Positions 13,340-21,666 of a DNA stretch of 21,674 nt are shown here, one piece after another. The DNA is from an uncultured Collinsella sp. Lineage in GTDB: Bacteria > Actinomycetota > Coriobacteriia > Coriobacteriales > Coriobacteriaceae. The stretch covers positions 1-21,674 of the forward strand of contig CABUWD010000017.1 of assembly GCA_902495155.1 (NCBI GenBank), written 5' to 3'. Each line of letters starts with the position of its first letter. Position 1 is the stretch's first letter. Position numbers and translations under genes: made by a program. The notes under the pieces were generated by a model. It did no database searches. It saw only the letters and a list, made by a program, of their open reading frames with translations, and had not been told where the DNA came from.

Positions 13340-14329
13340 TTACTCGTCGTCCTCGTCGTTGGGGTCGCCCTTGAGGGTGTTGATGTCCAGGTACTGGTTA
13401 TCGTCCTCTTTTTGCTGGGTTTCCGACTCCGCTTGGGTGGGGCCGCGGAACAGCTGGAATCCCTCAAACGCAATGACACCGAGCAGGGCAATGACAATGG
13501 CGATAAAGGCAACCTTGACTGCCTGCGGAAATTCCGAGAAACGCAGCGCCTTTTCCTTGGCGTAATAATCGGCGAAGCGCTCTTCGCCCGTGCTTTTGGT
13601 ATACGCCGGCGCGGACGCGGCCTCCGGGTCATATTCCGGTGCAGGCGTGGCAGCGTACGGATCGTTGAGATAATCGCTCGATGCGGTGCCATAATCCTCG
13701 GTCTCGATGCGACCGGTGCCAGCATAGCCATCGGAATAATCGGAATATGCCGCACTGCCCTCATAGTCCGCGGCGCTCGTGTTGGCGGCAAAAAGCGGGT
13801 TAACTGGAACATCGAGCGCCGGCATGCCGGTAGAGGTCTCATCCAGATCGGTTGCAGCCCAGGAATCGTAGGCGACCTGATGGGCAACGGGCTCATCGAG
13901 CCTTGCGACCGGAGGCTTGCGTGCCGCAGGAACGGGCAACTGCTGGGCGCTGTACATAACGGTGCTGTCGGCCGATTTGCCCTGCGTCGCTGCTGCGAGA
14001 AATGCCGCCGTCTCGGACGGGTCGCTTGCGGGGCGGGGAGCGGGTGTGGGCGCCGAAGTGGGTGCGGGCGTAGGCGCGGGCGTCGAAACAGGCGACTGCG
14101 CAGGAGTCGGCGCAGGTGCGGATTTAGGCGCAAGTGCGGGATTGGGGCTTGACGGGCGAGCCCCGCCGCCGCCCATGAGTTCGTCGGCGGTCCACGGGCG
14201 ATCATCCATCACGTCGTCAAGGCTCAGCGAAAACAGGTCGTCTTCACCCTCATCGAACATGCGGTGCACATGTCCACCAATTGCCGGAATCAATCCGCGA
14301 CCGGTGCATGATGCCTTGCTCAACGCCAT
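13340..14329 (-). CDS. Pro/Ala-rich single-pass membrane protein, function unknown
   Basis: A 329-residue protein. The frame extends 32 codons further upstream, but the ATG at 14329 is favoured because GAAAGGA lies about eight bases before it and a -10-like TATAAT is further upstream. After an acidic N-terminal part (MFDEGEDDLFSLSLDDVMDD) comes a low-complexity Pro/Ala/Thr segment (about residues 59-101), then an acidic, Tyr- and Ser-rich middle (SDYSDGYAG, EYDPEAASAPAY). One hydrophobic helix sits near the end (about 271-294, VAFIAIVIALLGVIAFEG), followed by a 35-residue acidic tail. There is no signal peptide, so most of the protein should be cytoplasmic with the short tail outside. I do not recognise a family; a structural or cell-envelope scaffold role is only a guess. 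It lies downstream of the regulator gene on the same strand with a 123-base gap and its own likely promoter. Confidence 0.75.
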   Translation of the reverse strand: MALSKASCTGRGLIPAIGGHVHRMFDEGEDDLFSLSLDDVMDDRPWTADELMGGGGARPSSPNPALAPKSAPAPTPAQSPVSTPAPTPAPTSAPTPAPRPASDPSETAAFLAAATQGKSADSTVMYSAQQLPVPAARKPPVARLDEPVAHQVAYDSWAATDLDETSTGMPALDVPVNPLFAANTSAADYEGSAAYSDYSDGYAGTGRIETEDYGTASSDYLNDPYAATPAPEYDPEAASAPAYTKSTGEERFADYYAKEKALRFSEFPQAVKVAFIAIVIALLGVIAFEGFQLFRGPTQAESETQQKEDDNQYLDINTLKGDPNDEDDE

Positions 14330-14363
14330 TCTGTTCCATCCTTTCGAAATACCAATGACATCG

Positions 14364-14369
14364 ATTATA
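14364..14369 (-). promoter_or_regulatory. -10 element for the Pro/Ala-rich membrane protein gene
   Basis: On the minus strand the bases read TATAAT within GTTCCATATAATCG, about 35 bases before the chosen start. The -35 region is poor, so this is a moderate call. Confidence 0.4.
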
Positions 14370-14452
14370 TGGAACTTCCCAAGCTGCTCGGTCTTGGATT
14401 CGTGCTTTCCAGAACTCGCGCCCAAAAGGGGAGGGGCAATCCAGGCGAGCGC

Positions 14453-15106
14453 CTACTTGTCGCCGGCCGCCGCCTTGGCCTCATTGAGGTAGCTATAGAA
14501 GCTGTACTTGGAGATGCCAAAGAACTCGCAGGCGCGCTCGCTCGACTTGGAAATGAGGAAGGCACCGCGACGGTCGAGGTAGCCAATGGCACGAATGCGC
14601 TCGTCTTTGGTCATGAGTGCCGCGGGCTTGCCCACAAACTGCTCGCACTCGTGCAGCAGGTCCTCGAGCAGGTCGCCGATGTTCTTGGTAATGGGCTCGG
14701 GCTCGGTGTAGCCCGTGCCGCCGGTGCCGGTAAAGGCGTCGAGCGAACGCTCAAAAGCCTTCATGAGCGTAATGTCAAAGTTGATGCCCAAAATGCCGAC
14801 GGGCTTGCCCTCGTCGTTGCGGATAAAGATTGTCGACGATTTGAGCAGCTTACCGTCGGTGGTTTTAGTGAGGTACGGCTCGCGGTCGTGTACATCGGTG
14901 GCGCCCTCGTGCATGGACTCAAACACGATATGGCTGGGACCGTCACCTAGTTTGCGCCCGCTGACGTGGCCGTTTTCGATCACTACGATGGAGTGGTCCA
15001 CGTCCTCAGTCTCCAAGTCGTGGACGACGACTTCGCAGTTGGGGCCAAACTGGAGCGCCAGACCGTGTGCAAGGCGCTTGTAAAACTCAATCTGTGCGGG
15101 GGTCAT
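14453..15106 (-). CDS. YheO/DauR-type transcriptional regulator (PAS-like plus HTH)
   Basis: A 217-residue protein with a YheO-like PAS domain (about 5-115; FGPNCEVVVHDL, GRKLGDGPSHIVFESM, SSTIFIRNDEGKPVGILGIN) and a C-terminal helix-turn-helix (about 160-213; MTKDERIRAIGYLDRRGAFL, then ACEFFGISKYSFYSYLNEAK). This is the domain pair of the family that includes the D-arginine regulator DauR and E. coli YheO. The ATG at 15106 has AGGAAGG just upstream. It is transcribed away from ygeX, and the shared 277-base intergenic region carries a pair of near-identical dyads, so I infer that it controls ygeX and perhaps the following genes in response to a small amino-acid-like or ureido ligand bound by the PAS-like domain. 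Activator or repressor cannot be told from the sequence. Confidence 0.88.
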   Translation of the reverse strand: MTPAQIEFYKRLAHGLALQFGPNCEVVVHDLETEDVDHSIVVIENGHVSGRKLGDGPSHIVFESMHEGATDVHDREPYLTKTTDGKLLKSSTIFIRNDEGKPVGILGINFDITLMKAFERSLDAFTGTGGTGYTEPEPITKNIGDLLEDLLHECEQFVGKPAALMTKDERIRAIGYLDRRGAFLISKSSERACEFFGISKYSFYSYLNEAKAAAGDK

Positions 15107-15225
15107 GGGTGCCTTCCTAAAAATTAGTTTGGGCTCACTTTGCCATAAACCCCACTTGTTCGCAAATAACGAAAGCGTCGCTGCGTTATGTGACCGTTCG
15201 TCGGCGAAAAGGTACCGATTACGGC

Positions 15226-15291
15226 AACAAACAATTTGTTAGGTTTGCCAATCAAAAAGTGTGATAGAACAGTGCTAACAAACTTTTTGTT
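15226..15291. promoter_or_regulatory. paired AACAAAC-type dyads between the regulator and ygeX, candidate operators
   Basis: AACAAACAATTTGTT (15226-15240) and AACAAACTTTTTGTT (15277-15291) differ only in the central bases, and each is roughly self-complementary. Their centres are 51 bp apart, near five helical turns, and the likely ygeX promoter region lies between or just after them. Position and symmetry make them the best candidate binding sites for the divergent regulator. Confidence 0.6.
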
Positions 15292-15383
15292 TGGCATCCA
15301 CATAAAAGTTCAGTCGCATGAATGGGAATGGGCTGAAACGCGTATGCGGGGGCCGGCAAGAGAGGACTTAAGGAGTTCACCGT

Positions 15384-16598
15384 ATGGCCGATAAGATCCA
15401 GTGGGCGGGCAACACGATGCCCAAGAGCGATGACAAGCACTTGGGAATCATGAGCCTCGACCACGTGAAGAAGGCCCGCGCCTTCCACCAGTCGTTCCCT
15501 CAATATACCGTCACTCCGCTTGCCCGCCTGGACGGCCAGGCTGCGCGCCTGGGCCTGTCCAACCTGTGCGTTAAGGACGAGAGCTATCGCTTTGGCCTCA
15601 ACGCCTTTAAGGTTCTGGGCGGTTCGTTTGCCATGGCCAACTACATTGCCGACGAGACCGGCAAGGACGTTGCCGAGTGCACCTTCGATTACCTGACCTC
15701 CGATCAGCTTGCCAAGGACTTTGGCCAGGCCACCTTCTTTACCGCCACCGACGGCAACCATGGCCGCGGCGTGGCATGGGCTGCCAACAAGCTGGGCCAG
15801 AAGGCTGTCGTGCACATGCCCAAGGGTTCCACCAAGCCCCGCTTCGATAACATTGCCGCCGAGGGCGCCACGGTGACCATTGAAGAGGTCAACTACGACG
15901 AGTGCGTGCGCATGGCCGCCGCCGAGGCCGACGCCTGCGAGCGCGGCGTCATCGTTCAGGACACCGCCTGGGAGGGCTACGAGAAGATCCCGTCTTGGAT
16001 CATGGAGGGCTACGGCACCATGGCTTCCGAGGCTGCCGAGCAGCTGCGCGAGATGGCCATCAACCGCCCGACGCACGTGTTTGTCCAGGCTGGCGTGGGT
16101 TCGCTCGCCGGCGCCGTGGTGGGCTACTTCACCAACCTGTATCCCGATAACCCGCCCACCTTTGTCGTGGTCGAGTGCGCTCCGGCCGCCTGCCTGTACA
16201 AGGGCGCTGCCGCCGGCGACGGCGACCCGCGCATCGTGGACGGCGACATGCCCTCCATCATGGCCGGCCTGTGCTGCGGCGAGCCCAACATTCTGGGCTG
16301 GGATATCCTGCGCAACCACGCCACCGCCTTCGTGTCCTGCCCCGACTGGGTCACCGCTCGCGGCATGCGCACCCTGGGCGCTCCCGAGAAGGGCGACCCG
16401 CGCGTCATCTCCGGCGAGTCCGGCGCTGTGACCACCGGCCTGGTCGAGACCCTCATGCTCGATCCCGAGTACGCCGAGCTCAAGGAACTCATCGGCCTGG
16501 ACAAGACGAGCTCCGTGCTCTGCTTCTCCACCGAGGGCGACACCGATCCCGACCAGTACCGCCGCATCGTCTGGGAAGGCGAATACCCCACTTGCTAA
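15384..16598 (+). CDS. ygeX: 2,3-diaminopropionate ammonia-lyase
   Basis: A 404-residue fold-type II PLP enzyme that converts 2,3-diaminopropionate to pyruvate and two ammonia. The PLP lysine is Lys76 in ESYRFGLNAFKVLGGSFA, matching Lys77 of E. coli YgeX/DpaL. TDGNHGRGVAWAA (with Asp123) and VQDTAWEGYEKIPSWIMEGY match the active-site segments of that enzyme; QAGVGSLAG is the phosphate-binding loop, and MAGLCCGEPN, ISGESGAV and STEGDTDPDQYRRIVWEGE complete the family pattern. Length equals that of the family. AAGGAG lies about nine bases before the ATG. In purine-degrading anaerobes the enzyme makes the last step from the ring-opened products to central metabolism. It leads the ygeX-ygeY pair and has strongly biased, C/G-ending codons, suggesting high expression. 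Confidence 0.95.
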   Translation: MADKIQWAGNTMPKSDDKHLGIMSLDHVKKARAFHQSFPQYTVTPLARLDGQAARLGLSNLCVKDESYRFGLNAFKVLGGSFAMANYIADETGKDVAECTFDYLTSDQLAKDFGQATFFTATDGNHGRGVAWAANKLGQKAVVHMPKGSTKPRFDNIAAEGATVTIEEVNYDECVRMAAAEADACERGVIVQDTAWEGYEKIPSWIMEGYGTMASEAAEQLREMAINRPTHVFVQAGVGSLAGAVVGYFTNLYPDNPPTFVVVECAPAACLYKGAAAGDGDPRIVDGDMPSIMAGLCCGEPNILGWDILRNHATAFVSCPDWVTARGMRTLGAPEKGDPRVISGESGAVTTGLVETLMLDPEYAELKELIGLDKTSSVLCFSTEGDTDPDQYRRIVWEGEYPTC

Positions 16599-16670
16599 TA
16601 CTGGGCGGAATAAATAGGTATCGCTCCGCCACCTCACAGGTAGATTCCTTCGTTTGAAAGGTTAAGAACA

Positions 16671-18056
16671 ATGGCTAAAGAACTCGATTTCGACGCTATC
16701 AAGGCTGCTGCTGAGTCTCATCGTGCTGATATGACTCGCTTCCTGCGCGCTATGATCTCGCACCCCTCTGAGTCCTGCGAGGAGGGTGAGGTTGTCGCTT
16801 GCATCAAGGCCGAGATGGAGAGCCTTGGCTATGACGAGGTCAAGGTCGACGGCTTGGGCAATGTCATGGGCTTTATGGGCGAGGGCGACAAGATCATCGC
16901 CATCGACTCCCACATCGACACCGTCGGCATCGGCAACATCGAGAACTGGGATGCCGATCCCTATGAGGGCTACGAGACCGACGAGATCATCTACGGCCGC
17001 GGTGGCTCCGACCAGGAGGGCGGCATGGCTTCTGCTACCTACGCTGCCAAGATGATGAAGGACATGGGCCTCATCCCCGAGGGCTACAAGATCATGGTCG
17101 TCGGCACCGTCCAGGAAGAGGACTGCGACGGCATGTGCTGGCAGTACATCTACAACAAGGACGGCATTAAGCCCGAGTTCGTCATTTCCACCGAGCCCAC
17201 CGACGGCGGCATCTATCGCGGTCACCGCGGCCGTATGGAGATCCGCGTCGACGTTCACGGCACCTCCTGCCACGGTTCCGCTCCCGACCGCGGCGACAAC
17301 GCCATTTACAAGATGGCCGACATCATCGCCGACGTCCGCGCCCTCAACAACAACGGCTGCGACGAGTCGACCGACATCAAGGGTCTCGTCAAGATGCTCG
17401 ACCCCAAGTACAACCCCGAGCACTTCGAGGATGCCCGCTTCCTGGGCCGCGGCACCTGCACCGTCAGCCAGATCTTCTACACCAGTCCCAGCCGCTGCGC
17501 TGTCGCTGACTCCTGCGCCATCTCCATCGACCGTCGCATGACCGCCGGTGAGACCTGGGAGTCCTGCCTGGACGAGATCCGCAACCTGCCGGCTGCCAAG
17601 AAGTACGGCGACGACGTGAAGGTCTCCATGTACATGTACGACCGTCCGTCCTGGACCGGCGAGGTCTACGAGACCGAGGCTTACTTCCCCACGTGGATCA
17701 ACAAGGAGACCGCTCCGCACGTCAAGGCCCTCGTCGACGCCCACAAGGCCATGTTCGGTGACGAGCGCATCGGCTGCGAGCCCAGCATGGACAAGCGCAC
17801 CGGTCGCCCGCTGTGCGACAAGTGGACCTTCTCCACGAACTGCGTTTCCATCCAGGGCCGCTACGGCATCCCCTGCGTGGGCTTTGGCCCGGGTGCCGAG
17901 TCTCAGGCTCATGCTCCCAACGAGGTCACCTACAAGGACGACCTGGTCACCGCTGCCGCCATGTATGTGGCTGCCCTGAACCTCTACGATCCGAGCCAGG
18001 CCGATGGCGACGCCACCGTGTTCCGCGCCGGTCTGACCAACAACAAGATCGACTAG
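16671..18056 (+). CDS. ygeY: YgeY-family M20 metallohydrolase
   Basis: A 461-residue M20 peptidase/deacylase family protein. Metal and catalytic residues are visible: DSHIDTVG with His81 and Asp83, GRGGSDQEGG with Asp114, QEED with Glu149/Glu150, STEPTD with Glu175, the lid-domain motif HGTSCHGSAPDRGDNA, and a late QAHAPNE histidine. This is the pattern of the group annotated as YgeY family selenium metabolism-linked hydrolase. The enzyme should cleave an amide or ureido bond of an N-substituted amino acid; in the urate/purine cluster a ureido or carbamoyl derivative of diaminopropionate is a reasonable substrate, but the sequence cannot prove it. It starts 73 bases after ygeX, with GAAAGG eleven bases upstream of the ATG, and a small GGCGGA/TCCGCC hairpin (16604-16630) lies between the two genes. 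Codon bias is as strong as in ygeX. Confidence 0.93.
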   Translation: MAKELDFDAIKAAAESHRADMTRFLRAMISHPSESCEEGEVVACIKAEMESLGYDEVKVDGLGNVMGFMGEGDKIIAIDSHIDTVGIGNIENWDADPYEGYETDEIIYGRGGSDQEGGMASATYAAKMMKDMGLIPEGYKIMVVGTVQEEDCDGMCWQYIYNKDGIKPEFVISTEPTDGGIYRGHRGRMEIRVDVHGTSCHGSAPDRGDNAIYKMADIIADVRALNNNGCDESTDIKGLVKMLDPKYNPEHFEDARFLGRGTCTVSQIFYTSPSRCAVADSCAISIDRRMTAGETWESCLDEIRNLPAAKKYGDDVKVSMYMYDRPSWTGEVYETEAYFPTWINKETAPHVKALVDAHKAMFGDERIGCEPSMDKRTGRPLCDKWTFSTNCVSIQGRYGIPCVGFGPGAESQAHAPNEVTYKDDLVTAAAMYVAALNLYDPSQADGDATVFRAGLTNNKID

Positions 18057-18257
18057 TCCCATTCCTCGATTTTGTTGAGCCGGGGACAGTTTATGCCCCC
18101 GGCGCCTCCTGTTGACTTGGGGCCCGCGGTCGTTATCTCCCATGCTTCCTCAACGGTGGCGGGTCCTCGTCATGGTGCTCTGCATGTTCTAGCCACACGC
18201 GCATGCCGGAGCACATCTACTCACTGCGATCGTTTCATCTTTAGAAAGGACATTTCC
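18057..18257 (+). other. ygeY-ygeW intergenic region with a GC-rich hairpin
   Basis: GCCGGGG (18079-18085) pairs with CCCCGGC (18097-18103) around an 11-base loop about 25 bases after the ygeY stop. No T run follows, so it is an imperfect terminator or an RNA-stability hairpin. The remaining 150 bases contain no gene I can support; ygeW may have its own promoter here. Confidence 0.45.
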
Positions 18258-19460
18258 ATGGACGCTAAGTTTACCGAGCTCGTCGAGCAGCTGAACGGCC
18301 TCGATTTTAAGGGTATGTACGGCAGCGACTTCCTGCACACCTGGGACAAGACCACCGATGAACTCAAGGCTCTCTACATCGTCGCCGACGCCCTGCGCGA
18401 GCTGCGTGAGAACAACGTTTCGTCCAAGATCTTCGACTCGGGCCTGGCCGTCTCCCTGTTCCGTGACAACTCCACCCGTACGCGCTTCTCCTTCTCTAAG
18501 GCCGCCAACCTGCTCGGCCTTGAGCTGCAGGACCTGGACGAGAAGAAGTCCCAGATCGCTCACGGCGAGACCGTCCGCGAGACCGCTACCATGATCTCCT
18601 TCATGGCCGACGTCATCGGCATCCGCGACGACATGTACATCGGCAAGGGCGACGCCTACATGGCCGAGGTCTCCGAGTCCGTGCAGCAGGCCTACGAGGA
18701 CGGCGTTCTGGATCACCGTCCCACGCTCATCTCCCTGCAGTCCGATTCCGACCACCCCACGCAGTCCTCTGCCGACATGCTCTACCTCATCAACGAGTTT
18801 GGCGGCCTTGAGAACCTCAAGGGCAAGAAGGTTGCCGTCACCTGGGCCTATTCGCCCTCTTACGGCAAGCCGCTGTCCTGCCCGCAGTCGCTGATCAGCC
18901 TGCTGCCCCGCTTTGGCATGGACGTCACCCTTGCTCACCCCGAGGGCTACGACCTCATGCCCGAGGTTGTCGAGCGCGCCAAGGGCTATGCCGCCGAGTC
19001 CGGCACCACCTTTAAGCAGGTCAACACCATGGCCGAGGCCTTCGAGGGCGCCGACATCGTGATCCCCAAGAGCTGGGCTCCGTTTGCCGCCATGGAGAAG
19101 CGCACCAACCTGTACGCCGAGGGCGACGACGCCGGCATCGCTGCGCTCGAGAAGGAGCTGCTCGCCCAGAACGCCACCCATCAGGATTGGTGCTCTACGA
19201 CCGAGCTCATGGAGAATACCGCCAACGGCCAGGACACCATCTTTATGCACCCGCTGCCCGCCGACATCTCCGGTGTCTCCTGCGAGCACGGCGAGGTTAA
19301 CGCCGACGTCTTCGACATGCACCGTGTGGGCATGTACAAGGAGGCCAGCTACAAGCCGTACGCCATCGCTGCCATGATGTTCCTGCAGAAGGTTGCCGAT
19401 CCCGCCGCTACCCTCAAGGCCCTCGACGAGCGCAACACCGCCCGTTGGCTCCAGGCCTAA
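18258..19460 (+). CDS. ygeW: YgeW, knotted carbamoyltransferase-like protein
   Basis: A 400-residue protein of the aspartate/ornithine carbamoyltransferase superfamily. I chose the ATG at 18258 because GAAAGGA stands seven bases before it and the protein then matches the length of YgeW; a longer frame exists but has no ribosome site. The carbamoyl-phosphate loop FRDNSTRTRFSF, the HPTQSSADML segment and FMHPLPADISGVSCEHGEV are present. The second-substrate region differs from ornithine and aspartate transcarbamylases (VTWAYSPSYGKPLSCPQSL), as in YgeW, whose substrate was long unknown. In the purine-degradation cluster it is reasonable that it works in the phosphorolysis direction, releasing carbamoyl phosphate from a ureido intermediate and so giving a route to ATP through a carbamate kinase; that is inference. 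It ends in a strong terminator. Confidence 0.94.
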   Translation: MDAKFTELVEQLNGLDFKGMYGSDFLHTWDKTTDELKALYIVADALRELRENNVSSKIFDSGLAVSLFRDNSTRTRFSFSKAANLLGLELQDLDEKKSQIAHGETVRETATMISFMADVIGIRDDMYIGKGDAYMAEVSESVQQAYEDGVLDHRPTLISLQSDSDHPTQSSADMLYLINEFGGLENLKGKKVAVTWAYSPSYGKPLSCPQSLISLLPRFGMDVTLAHPEGYDLMPEVVERAKGYAAESGTTFKQVNTMAEAFEGADIVIPKSWAPFAAMEKRTNLYAEGDDAGIAALEKELLAQNATHQDWCSTTELMENTANGQDTIFMHPLPADISGVSCEHGEVNADVFDMHRVGMYKEASYKPYAIAAMMFLQKVADPAATLKALDERNTARWLQA

Positions 19461-19483
19461 AGCCGGGTTGAGGTAAGCCATGT

Positions 19484-19522
19484 AAAGGGGGCGCTCTGCC
19501 AACCGGCGGGGTGCCCCCTTTT
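19484..19522 (+). terminator. Rho-independent terminator after ygeW
   Basis: AAAGGGGGC (19484-19492) and GCCCCCTTT (19513-19521) form a perfect 9-bp stem, followed by a T tail. It separates the ygeX-ygeY-ygeW block from the next two genes. Confidence 0.88.
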
Positions 19523-19609
19523 GCATCGCGGGCGTGCGGGATAAGCGCTTTCGATGTGGATGCCCGCGGCGCGAGTTATGGGTACGATGGTTTCAGGGGA
19601 GGTATCACC

Positions 19610-20224
19610 ATGAAACTTGGATGCGTCATTATGGCTTCGGGCGAGGGCAAGCGGTTTGGCTCTAACAAGATGCTTGCCGATATCTATGGCGAGCCGCTGA
19701 TTGCCCGGACCATCGATTCGGTTCCCCGGGGCTTTGACGTTGTGGTTTCGACGCGTTGGCCCGAGGTCGCCCAGATTTGCGAGGACAAGCATTGCCCGTG
19801 CGTGCTGCACGATGGCGAGCTGCGCAGCGAAAGCGTCCGTGCGGGCCTTTCGTGGGGAGTCGAACGCAACTGGAAAGGTTGCCTCTTTTTGCCGGGCGAC
19901 CAGCCGCTCGTGAGTTCGGATTCTTTTGAGGCTATGGTTCGTGCATTTGACGAGCGTGGCCGCAAACATCCGGTGCGCTTGGCGTGCAACGGTGAGCCTT
20001 CGAGCCCGGTGCTCTTTCCGGCGGAACTGTTCGATGCACTTATGTGTCTTGAGGGCAAGGACGGCGGGGGCTCGATTCTCAAAGGTCGCGTCGACGTTGC
20101 GCTGGTCGAGGCGCGTGCCTACGAGCTGTGGGACGTCGATACCGTCAAGGGACAGCGACGCATAACGGAGCATATTGCCGCCTGCTCGTATTTTGATCGC
20201 GTGGCCAACTGTATTAATCAATAA
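19610..20224 (+). CDS. mocA: MocA/MobA-like nucleotidyltransferase
   Basis: A 204-residue protein starting at the ATG at 19610, preceded by GGGGAGGT at ideal spacing; the frame extends upstream into the terminator region, so longer starts are unlikely. The N-terminal CVIMASGEGKRFGSNKML is the nucleotide-binding signature of the NTP_transf_3 family, FLPGDQPLVSS carries the metal-binding aspartate, and NGEPSSPVLFP is the family's later loop. Relatives include MocA (YgfJ), which joins CTP and molybdopterin to make the cytosine dinucleotide cofactor of xanthine-dehydrogenase-type enzymes. Here it probably supplies cofactor for XdhD or another molybdenum hydroxylase encoded nearby. The following hyuA gene starts eight bases after its stop, so they form one unit. 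CTP versus GTP preference cannot be settled by eye. Confidence 0.85.
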   Translation: MKLGCVIMASGEGKRFGSNKMLADIYGEPLIARTIDSVPRGFDVVVSTRWPEVAQICEDKHCPCVLHDGELRSESVRAGLSWGVERNWKGCLFLPGDQPLVSSDSFEAMVRAFDERGRKHPVRLACNGEPSSPVLFPAELFDALMCLEGKDGGGSILKGRVDVALVEARAYELWDVDTVKGQRRITEHIAACSYFDRVANCINQ

Positions 20225-20232
20225 GGAGCAAC

Positions 20233-21600
20233 ATGATCATCATCAAAAATGGCGCGCTCGTGACGCCCCAGGGGCTTCGCCGCGCCGATCTTGCCATGGA
20301 TGGCGATAAGATCGTGCGGATCGCCGCAGCGATTGAGCCGGGCGCCGACGATACCGTCGAGGACGCCGCGGGCTGCTGGGTGTTTCCCGGCTTTATCGAC
20401 GGCCACACGCACATGCAGTGCTGGACTGGCATGGATTGGACAGCCGATAGCTTTGAAACCGGCACGCGTGCGGCTGCCTGCGGCGGTACGACGACCATCG
20501 TGGACTACGCGACGGCCGATCGCGGCGTGACCATGCCCGACGCCCTTGCCGAGTGGCATCGCCGTGCCGACGGAACCTGCACGGCCAACTACGCCTTTCA
20601 TATGGCACTCGCCGAGTGGAATGAGCGCAACCGCGCCGATCTTTCGGCTATGCGCGAGGCGGGCGTATCGTCGTTTAAGACCTACTTTGCCTACGATCAT
20701 TTGCGCCTGGACGATGCCGAGACGCTCGAGGTGCTCGAGGAGCTCAAGCGTATTGGCGGCATACTGTGCGTGCATTGCGAGAACGGTACGCTGGTGAATG
20801 AGCTGCAGAAGCGCGTGTACGAGCAGGGGATTCATGGGCCCGAGGGGCATGCGCTCAGCCGTCCGGACGCGTGCGAGGGTGAGGCCGTGAGCCGCCTGCT
20901 GTATCTGGCGCACCTGGCCGGGGACGCTCCGGTCAACGTGGTGCACCTTTCGACCAAGCTGGGGCTCGAGGCAATACGTGCTGCCAAAGCGCGCGGGCAG
21001 AAGAATATCTATGTCGAGACCTGCCCCCAGTATCTGATGCTCGACGACACCTGTTATCTGGAGCAGGGCGAGGACGGCTTTGCGGGTGCCAAGTATGTGA
21101 TGAGTCCGCCGCTGCGCCATGCGGGTGACCGTGCAGCCCTGCGCGAGGCGCTTGTGGCCGGCGAGATCGATACGATTGCGACCGACCACTGCAGCTTTAA
21201 CCTGCACGGGCAAAAGGACCGCGGGCGCGACGACTTCCGCGCGATTCCCAACGGCGGGCCCGGCGTGGAGCATCGTCCCGTCGCGATTGCCACGAGCTTT
21301 GAGGGCCAGCTGGGCCCCGAGGACCTTTGCCGCCTGATGAGCGAGAGCCCGGCGCGCGTGTTTGGCATGTACCCGCGCAAGGGCTGTCTTGCCGAGGGCT
21401 CCGATGCCGATGTGTGCGTGTGGGATCCCCAGGCGCGCTGGACCATTCGCGCGGCGACACAGCATCAGGCTGTGGACTACACGCCGCTCGAGGGTTTTGA
21501 GGCACATGGCCGCGCCAAGGCCGTGTTTGTGAACGGCGTGCTGGCGGCACGCGACGGCGAGCCCACCGGAGCCCAGCCCGGTCGCTACGTGCCCCGCTAG
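20233..21600 (+). CDS. hyuA: dihydropyrimidinase / D-hydantoinase family amidohydrolase
   Basis: A 455-residue cyclic amidohydrolase. Binuclear metal ligands are present: His58 and His60 (DGHTHMQ), the carboxylatable Lys149 (SFKTYFAYDHL), His181 (CVHCENG), His238 (VHLST) and Asp318 (ATDHCSFN). NGGPGVEHRPVAI and the C-terminal LAEGSDADVCVWDP complete the family. It should hydrolyse a cyclic ureide such as a dihydropyrimidine or hydantoin; in the purine/urate cluster (E. coli hyuA/ygeZ) a ring-opening step is expected. The ATG at 20233 has TAAGGAG just upstream and follows the MocA-like gene by eight bases. Length is normal and no active-site residue is missing. The exact substrate is not determined by the sequence. 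Confidence 0.93.
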   Translation: MIIIKNGALVTPQGLRRADLAMDGDKIVRIAAAIEPGADDTVEDAAGCWVFPGFIDGHTHMQCWTGMDWTADSFETGTRAAACGGTTTIVDYATADRGVTMPDALAEWHRRADGTCTANYAFHMALAEWNERNRADLSAMREAGVSSFKTYFAYDHLRLDDAETLEVLEELKRIGGILCVHCENGTLVNELQKRVYEQGIHGPEGHALSRPDACEGEAVSRLLYLAHLAGDAPVNVVHLSTKLGLEAIRAAKARGQKNIYVETCPQYLMLDDTCYLEQGEDGFAGAKYVMSPPLRHAGDRAALREALVAGEIDTIATDHCSFNLHGQKDRGRDDFRAIPNGGPGVEHRPVAIATSFEGQLGPEDLCRLMSESPARVFGMYPRKGCLAEGSDADVCVWDPQARWTIRAATQHQAVDYTPLEGFEAHGRAKAVFVNGVLAARDGEPTGAQPGRYVPR

Positions 21601-21632
21601 CAGCAAAGCTGCCGTGTCCCCTCCTCAGTTGC

Positions 21633-21666
21633 GGGGGGGGAAAGGGCGGGGGGGGGGGGGGGGGGG
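21633..21666. repeat. poly-G tract at the window end
   Basis: G8 (21633-21640), AAAGGGC, then a run of 19 G (21648-21666) before CTGACATC. Such runs at an assembly edge are typical of two-colour sequencing artefacts, so bases from about 21630 onward should not be trusted. Confidence 0.7.

Noticed and set aside
18072..18257. Longer N-terminus for YgeW
   Set aside because: No ribosome site; GAAAGGA precedes the ATG at 18258, which gives the normal family length.
15252..21606. Long minus-strand open frames opposite ygeX, ygeY, ygeW and hyuA
   Set aside because: Same mirror effect of strong codon bias; no ribosome sites or recognisable motifs.
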